From Oscillospiraceae bacterium (GTDB lineage: Bacteria > Bacillota > Clostridia > Oscillospirales > Acutalibacteraceae): a stretch of 61,886 bases of DNA. The stretch's first letter is position 1; the number at the start of each line of letters is the position of its first letter. Positions 58,966 to 61,886 of this stretch are shown in pieces. Where the stretch lies: assembly GCA_910574935.1 (NCBI GenBank), contig CAJTCU010000017.1, forward strand, positions 1 to 61,886, read 5' to 3'. The notes below the pieces were generated by a model. It did not search any database and was not told the origin of the DNA. It saw only the letters and a list, made by a program, of their open reading frames with translations. Position numbers and translations under genes: made by a program.

Positions 58966-59556
58966 AAACAAATGGGATACCGCGGCGGTGCGGTGGGTGT
59001 CGGTGGGAAGAAGGGAATAGAGGGTTAGATCCACAATGCCCTTGTCGGGCCAGAAAAATCCCTCGCGGATGGTGCCCTCCCGGACAAAGCCGCAGCGCTC
59101 CAGCACCAGTACGCCCCGGTAGTTGGTGGGCAGCACATAGGCCTGAATCCTGTGCACCCCAATAGAGCCCATCAGGTAGTCCACAGCGGCCCGCACCGCG
59201 TCTGTGGCATAGCTGTGGCCTGTGAACTGGCGCCCCAGGGTGAAGCGGATGGTGGCGGACTGGATCTGGGGGTCAATATTGTAGATCTCAAAAATGCCCG
59301 CCAGGGGGTTGCCCCCGCCCTTTGGGTAGATGCCCAGCAAAATGGCGGCCCGGTCGCGAAACATGGCGTCCGCCTGAAGGAGCTTTCGGGCGCAGTGGGC
59401 CGGGCTGGGCAGGGGGCCGGTGGGGGCGTAGCGGAAGTTTTCCTCGTCCCCCAGCACGGCCCACAGGGCCTCCAGGTCCAGCTCGGTCATCCGGGCCAGG
59501 GTTACCTTTTGGCCGGAGAAAAAGGGAAAGCTGGAAAACAGCAGGCTGGTGTTCAT
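58963..59556 (-). CDS. GNAT acetyltransferase (RimJ/RimL type)
   Basis: The protein has 197 residues from ATG 59556. KVTLARMTELDLEALWAVLG, IRFTLGRQFTGHSYATDAVR (acetyl-CoA loop, Q/RxxGxG/A-like) and HRIQAYVLPTNYRGVLVLER are the RimJ/RimL acetyltransferase pattern. The stop TAG lies at the border of the MITE-like element, so the last few residues may not be original. It overlaps the HAD gene by 4 bp. Confidence 0.85.
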   Translation of the reverse strand: MNTSLLFSSFPFFSGQKVTLARMTELDLEALWAVLGDEENFRYAPTGPLPSPAHCARKLLQADAMFRDRAAILLGIYPKGGGNPLAGIFEIYNIDPQIQSATIRFTLGRQFTGHSYATDAVRAAVDYLMGSIGVHRIQAYVLPTNYRGVLVLERCGFVREGTIREGFFWPDKGIVDLTLYSLLPTDTHRTAAVSHLF

Positions 59557-60188
59557 GGGGCTACCTCGTCCAGCAGGGCGGGGAGCTCTTTAATACTGTT
59601 AATAGAGAGGGCCCCCGGCGCCTGCCCAAAGCCATAGGCCGCGTGGATAAAGGGCGTTCCGGCTTTTTGGGCGGCCTGCTGGTCCATGGCCGTGTCGCCC
59701 ACATAAATGGGGTGAGAAAGCCTGTTGCGTTTGGCCACCAGACAGATGTTTTCCCACTTTTCCAGGCCGCTGCGGCCAATGCACTCCCAGTCGGTAAAAA
59801 GGTTTCCCAGCTTGTGGGCCTCTAAAAAGCAGGGAATATATTCCATATTACAGTTGCTGACAATAAAAAGGGGCAGCCGCCGCGCCAGGGCGCTTAGGGT
59901 TTCCTCCATGCCGGGGTAAAGGTCGCCGCCGTGGGTCCGCAGATAGTCGTTTTCCACAGCGCAACATTTTTCAAAGAGGACTTCTCCCCGCTGGGGAGAG
60001 AGATGGGGGAAAAGGGCGGCCATTAGCTGGGGCGCAGTCATACCCATCACGCTTTTCAGCTCTTGGCGGGTGGGGGGCCGGGGAATGTCCGGCTGACCAG
60101 AGAGAGCCAGCCGCCAGGTTTCAGTAAGGGCCCGGGTGGCGTCCCAAAGGGTGCCGTCCAGGTCAAAAATTACACCGTCGCAATTCAT
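59553..60188 (-). CDS. HAD family hydrolase (phosphoglycolate-phosphatase-like)
   Basis: The protein has 211 residues; ATG 60188 has AAAGGA nine bases upstream (a GTG at 60194 is possible). GVIFDLDGTLWDAT is HAD motif I with the two catalytic Asp. FIVSNCN is motif II, GLEKWENI carries the Lys of motif III and YVGDTAMDQQAA motif IV. The helical cap places it in subclass I near Gph/PGMB phosphatases. The substrate is unknown. It is co-translated with the GNAT gene. Confidence 0.9.
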   Translation of the reverse strand: MNCDGVIFDLDGTLWDATRALTETWRLALSGQPDIPRPPTRQELKSVMGMTAPQLMAALFPHLSPQRGEVLFEKCCAVENDYLRTHGGDLYPGMEETLSALARRLPLFIVSNCNMEYIPCFLEAHKLGNLFTDWECIGRSGLEKWENICLVAKRNRLSHPIYVGDTAMDQQAAQKAGTPFIHAAYGFGQAPGALSINSIKELPALLDEVAP

Positions 60189-60273
60189 AAGCACAGGTCC
60201 TTTCTTAGAGATAAAACCAAAAGAGTTATAGAAAAGAGCGGGCTGTTTCCGCTAGAGAAAGGCCCAGGGCGCC

Positions 60274-61191
60274 TTATGCCTCCCCAATGAAATCATAGGG
60301 CACCTGCTGGTATACGTAATAATTCAGCCAATTGGCCACCAGCAGGTGGGCGTTGCTGCGCCAGGTAAAAGCCGGGGTGCGGCTGGGGTCGTCACCCGGG
60401 AAATAGTTATAGGGGATTTCCGGGTCCAGGCCTTTGTTTAGATCCCGGAAGTACTCTTTGGCCAAGGTGTCCCGGTCATACTCGGCGTGGCCGGTAACAA
60501 AGAACCGCCGGCCGCCCCGTTCGGCAATGATGTGCAGCCCGGCCCGGCGGGAAACCGCCAGGGGAATCAGCTCCCGGCAGCGCTGAACATCCTCCAGCAG
60601 CACCTGGGTGTAACGGGAATGGGGGGCAAAGTAGTTGTCGTCAAAGCCCCGCATCAGGGGATGATAGGGATTGAGCACCTGATGGTTGTAAATACCGCTA
60701 AGCTTTTTTTCTAAAGGGAACTTCTGGATGCCATAATGATAATACAGCCCCGCCTGGGCGCCCCAACAAATATATAGGGTAGAGTACACGTTCTGTTTGG
60801 CCCATTCCATAATGGCGCACATTTCGTCCCAGTAGTCCACCTGCTCAAAGGGCAGCTTTTCCAGCGGCGCGCCGGTCACAATGAGGCCGTCGAAGCGCTG
60901 GCCGCGAACATCGCGGAAGGTCTTATAAAACTTGTTAAGATGGGAGACGCTGGTGTTTTTGCTGATGTGAGTGGCGGGGTGCAGCAGTTCCACGTCCACT
61001 TGAAGAGGGGTGTTGCCCAGCAGGCGCAAAAGCTGGGTTTCGGTTTCAATCTTGGTGGGCATCAGGTTCAGAATGCCAATTTTCAGGGGGCGAATGTCCT
61101 GGCCCGCGGCCCGTTCATGGGTCATAACAAAGATATTCTCGGACTCCAGTACCTCAATGGCAGGCAGCTCGGCCTGGATGCGAATGGGCAT
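60274..61191 (-). CDS. metA: Homoserine O-acetyltransferase (MetA family)
   Basis: The protein has 305 residues, from ATG 61191; [20 protein letters not shown] is the normal family start. [15 protein letters not shown] carries the nucleophilic Cys. Residue 111 is Glu ([15 protein letters not shown]); Glu here goes with acetyl-CoA use, Gly with succinyl-CoA use, so acetyl transfer is predicted despite the MetA fold. It activates homoserine for methionine synthesis. No SAM riboswitch or T-box is obvious upstream; the adjacent region carries the rRNA promoter on the other strand. Confidence 0.95.
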   Translation of the reverse strand: MPIRIQAELPAIEVLESENIFVMTHERAAGQDIRPLKIGILNLMPTKIETETQLLRLLGNTPLQVDVELLHPATHISKNTSVSHLNKFYKTFRDVRGQRFDGLIVTGAPLEKLPFEQVDYWDEMCAIMEWAKQNVYSTLYICWGAQAGLYYHYGIQKFPLEKKLSGIYNHQVLNPYHPLMRGFDDNYFAPHSRYTQVLLEDVQRCRELIPLAVSRRAGLHIIAERGGRRFFVTGHAEYDRDTLAKEYFRDLNKGLDPEIPYNYFPGDDPSRTPAFTWRSNAHLLVANWLNYYVYQQVPYDFIGEA

Positions 61192-61247
61192 GAAAACACG
61201 TCCTTTGTAAAAAAATGGAAAAATTTGAAAAAATTTGAAAAAAAGGG

Positions 61248-61276
61248 TTGACTTTTGGGATGAGTAGGGGTATAAT
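61248..61276 (+). promoter_or_regulatory. rRNA promoter P1
   Basis: TTGACT (61248-61253) and TATAAT (61271-61276) are 17 bp apart. It is followed by a hairpin (CTTGCTGC/GCAGCAAG, about 61279-61322). Confidence 0.75.
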
Positions 61277-61412
61277 ACGTCTTGCTGCTCAACCAAACGA
61301 CAAAATTCGGTAAGGCAGCAAGGTGATTATATCACATAAAAGCCTCGGTTGTATAGAGGCTGGAGAGAAAAAGTGAGTCAAAAAACTTTTTGAAAAAAAT
61401 TGAAAAAAGTAC

Positions 61413-61441
61413 TTGACAAACGAAAGCCGATGTGATATGAT
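61413..61441 (+). promoter_or_regulatory. rRNA promoter P2
   Basis: TTGACA (61413-61418) and TATGAT (61436-61441) are 17 bp apart, preceded by A/T tracts that resemble an UP element. It drives the 340-nt leader of the 16S gene. Confidence 0.85.
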
Positions 61442-61781
61442 AGTCAAGCGCTCGAGGGAAACGAAAAAAAACGAAAGCGAAGTGAAGAGGCCGGAAGGCC
61501 AGGAGCGAAGCGGGTTTGAGAGGTTTCCAGAAGAGAGCGAAAAGCGGAAAAGCGTGCTAAGATAGAGTGGTAGCAAGCAGGACCGCAAAGAGAGATAGGA
61601 CCTTGAAAATTAAACAACGAGAAGAAGAAAGAACCCGTGAATTCTTGAAAGAGTTGAGAGACTCCTTTAAGAAGGAAACAGGAAGCAGAACCTGAAGAAA
61701 TCTGTAGAGAAGCCAAGTGCTTCGAATGAGCTAAGAAAGCTCTAAGATAGATTTAAAGGCCGAAAGGCGTTTAGATACCAT

Positions 61782-61886
<105 letters not shown>

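Noticed and set aside
61192-61330. SAM riboswitch or T-box upstream of metA
   Set aside because: No conserved core was visible; the segment is explained by the rRNA promoter and an A/T-rich leader.

Overview
The window looks like a chromosomal segment of a fairly GC-rich Clostridia, most likely an Oscillospiraceae/Acutalibacteraceae-type gut bacterium. The reasons are AGGAGG ribosome sites, the 5' end of a 16S rRNA gene at the right edge, a MetA of the Bacillota acetyl-transferring type, DUF3793, ZapA and U32 genes, and the style of mobile elements. The assignment rests on gene content read by eye, not on a database search.

Layout. (1) 1-7000 is an accessory island. It holds the last codons of a tyrosine integrase, then an AT-rich operon (821-3770) of a recombinase-domain protein, a KilA-N protein and a GHKL ATPase with a nuclease-like C-terminus. 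A GmrSD-type DUF262/DUF1524 restriction gene (3919-5685) follows, then broken fragments, including part of an IS630 transposase. Two related double-hairpin elements (557-656, 3785-3881) bracket the AT-rich operon. (2) 7000-18200 is an iron/flavin and ABC-transporter block. DUF3793, flavodoxin, a binding-protein remnant and a FecCD permease remnant (three of these four are broken) lie near two pairs of ABC half-transporters, a NO-associated small protein, a DUF454 protein and a TetR regulator. Short TTAG..CTAA palindromes at three promoters look like the operators of one regulon. (3) 18200-34650 mixes housekeeping-like genes (peroxiredoxin, YaaA, MATE pumps, aldo-keto reductases, an SGNH-like hydrolase) with relics (macrodomain, sigma/anti-sigma pair, GH78 rhamnosidase, large recombinase, truncated DUF3737), a MITE, and an intact-length IS630 copy sitting inside an MFS gene. 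(4) 34650-48350 is more mobile DNA: a VirD4 coupling-protein tail, an XRE-methyltransferase fusion, two overlapping serine recombinases (one without the catalytic domain), a hairpin-rich 330-bp region, a sigma-like factor, an XRE regulator, a KTR protein, a PadR/MATE pair, two radical SAM paralogues, HxlR, and a lipoprotein. A three-copy intergenic element recurs here. (5) From tRNA-Arg (48354) to the end is ordinary core chromosome: GH13 enzyme, glycogen phosphorylase, a ZapA/coiled-coil protein, a U32 peptidase, a sigma factor, a zinc-ribbon protein, pnuC with an attenuator-like leader, GNAT, HAD, metA, and tandem promoters running into 16S rRNA.

The strongest candidates for something undescribed are the recombinase-domain/KilA-N/GHKL-nuclease operon with its paired double-hairpin borders, the three-copy intergenic element at 34697, 44065 and 46808, and the hairpin array beside the split recombinase pair. 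One caution applies throughout. At least nine genes carry single-base indels or in-frame stops. Some of this is real decay, but part could be sequence error and should be checked against reads.
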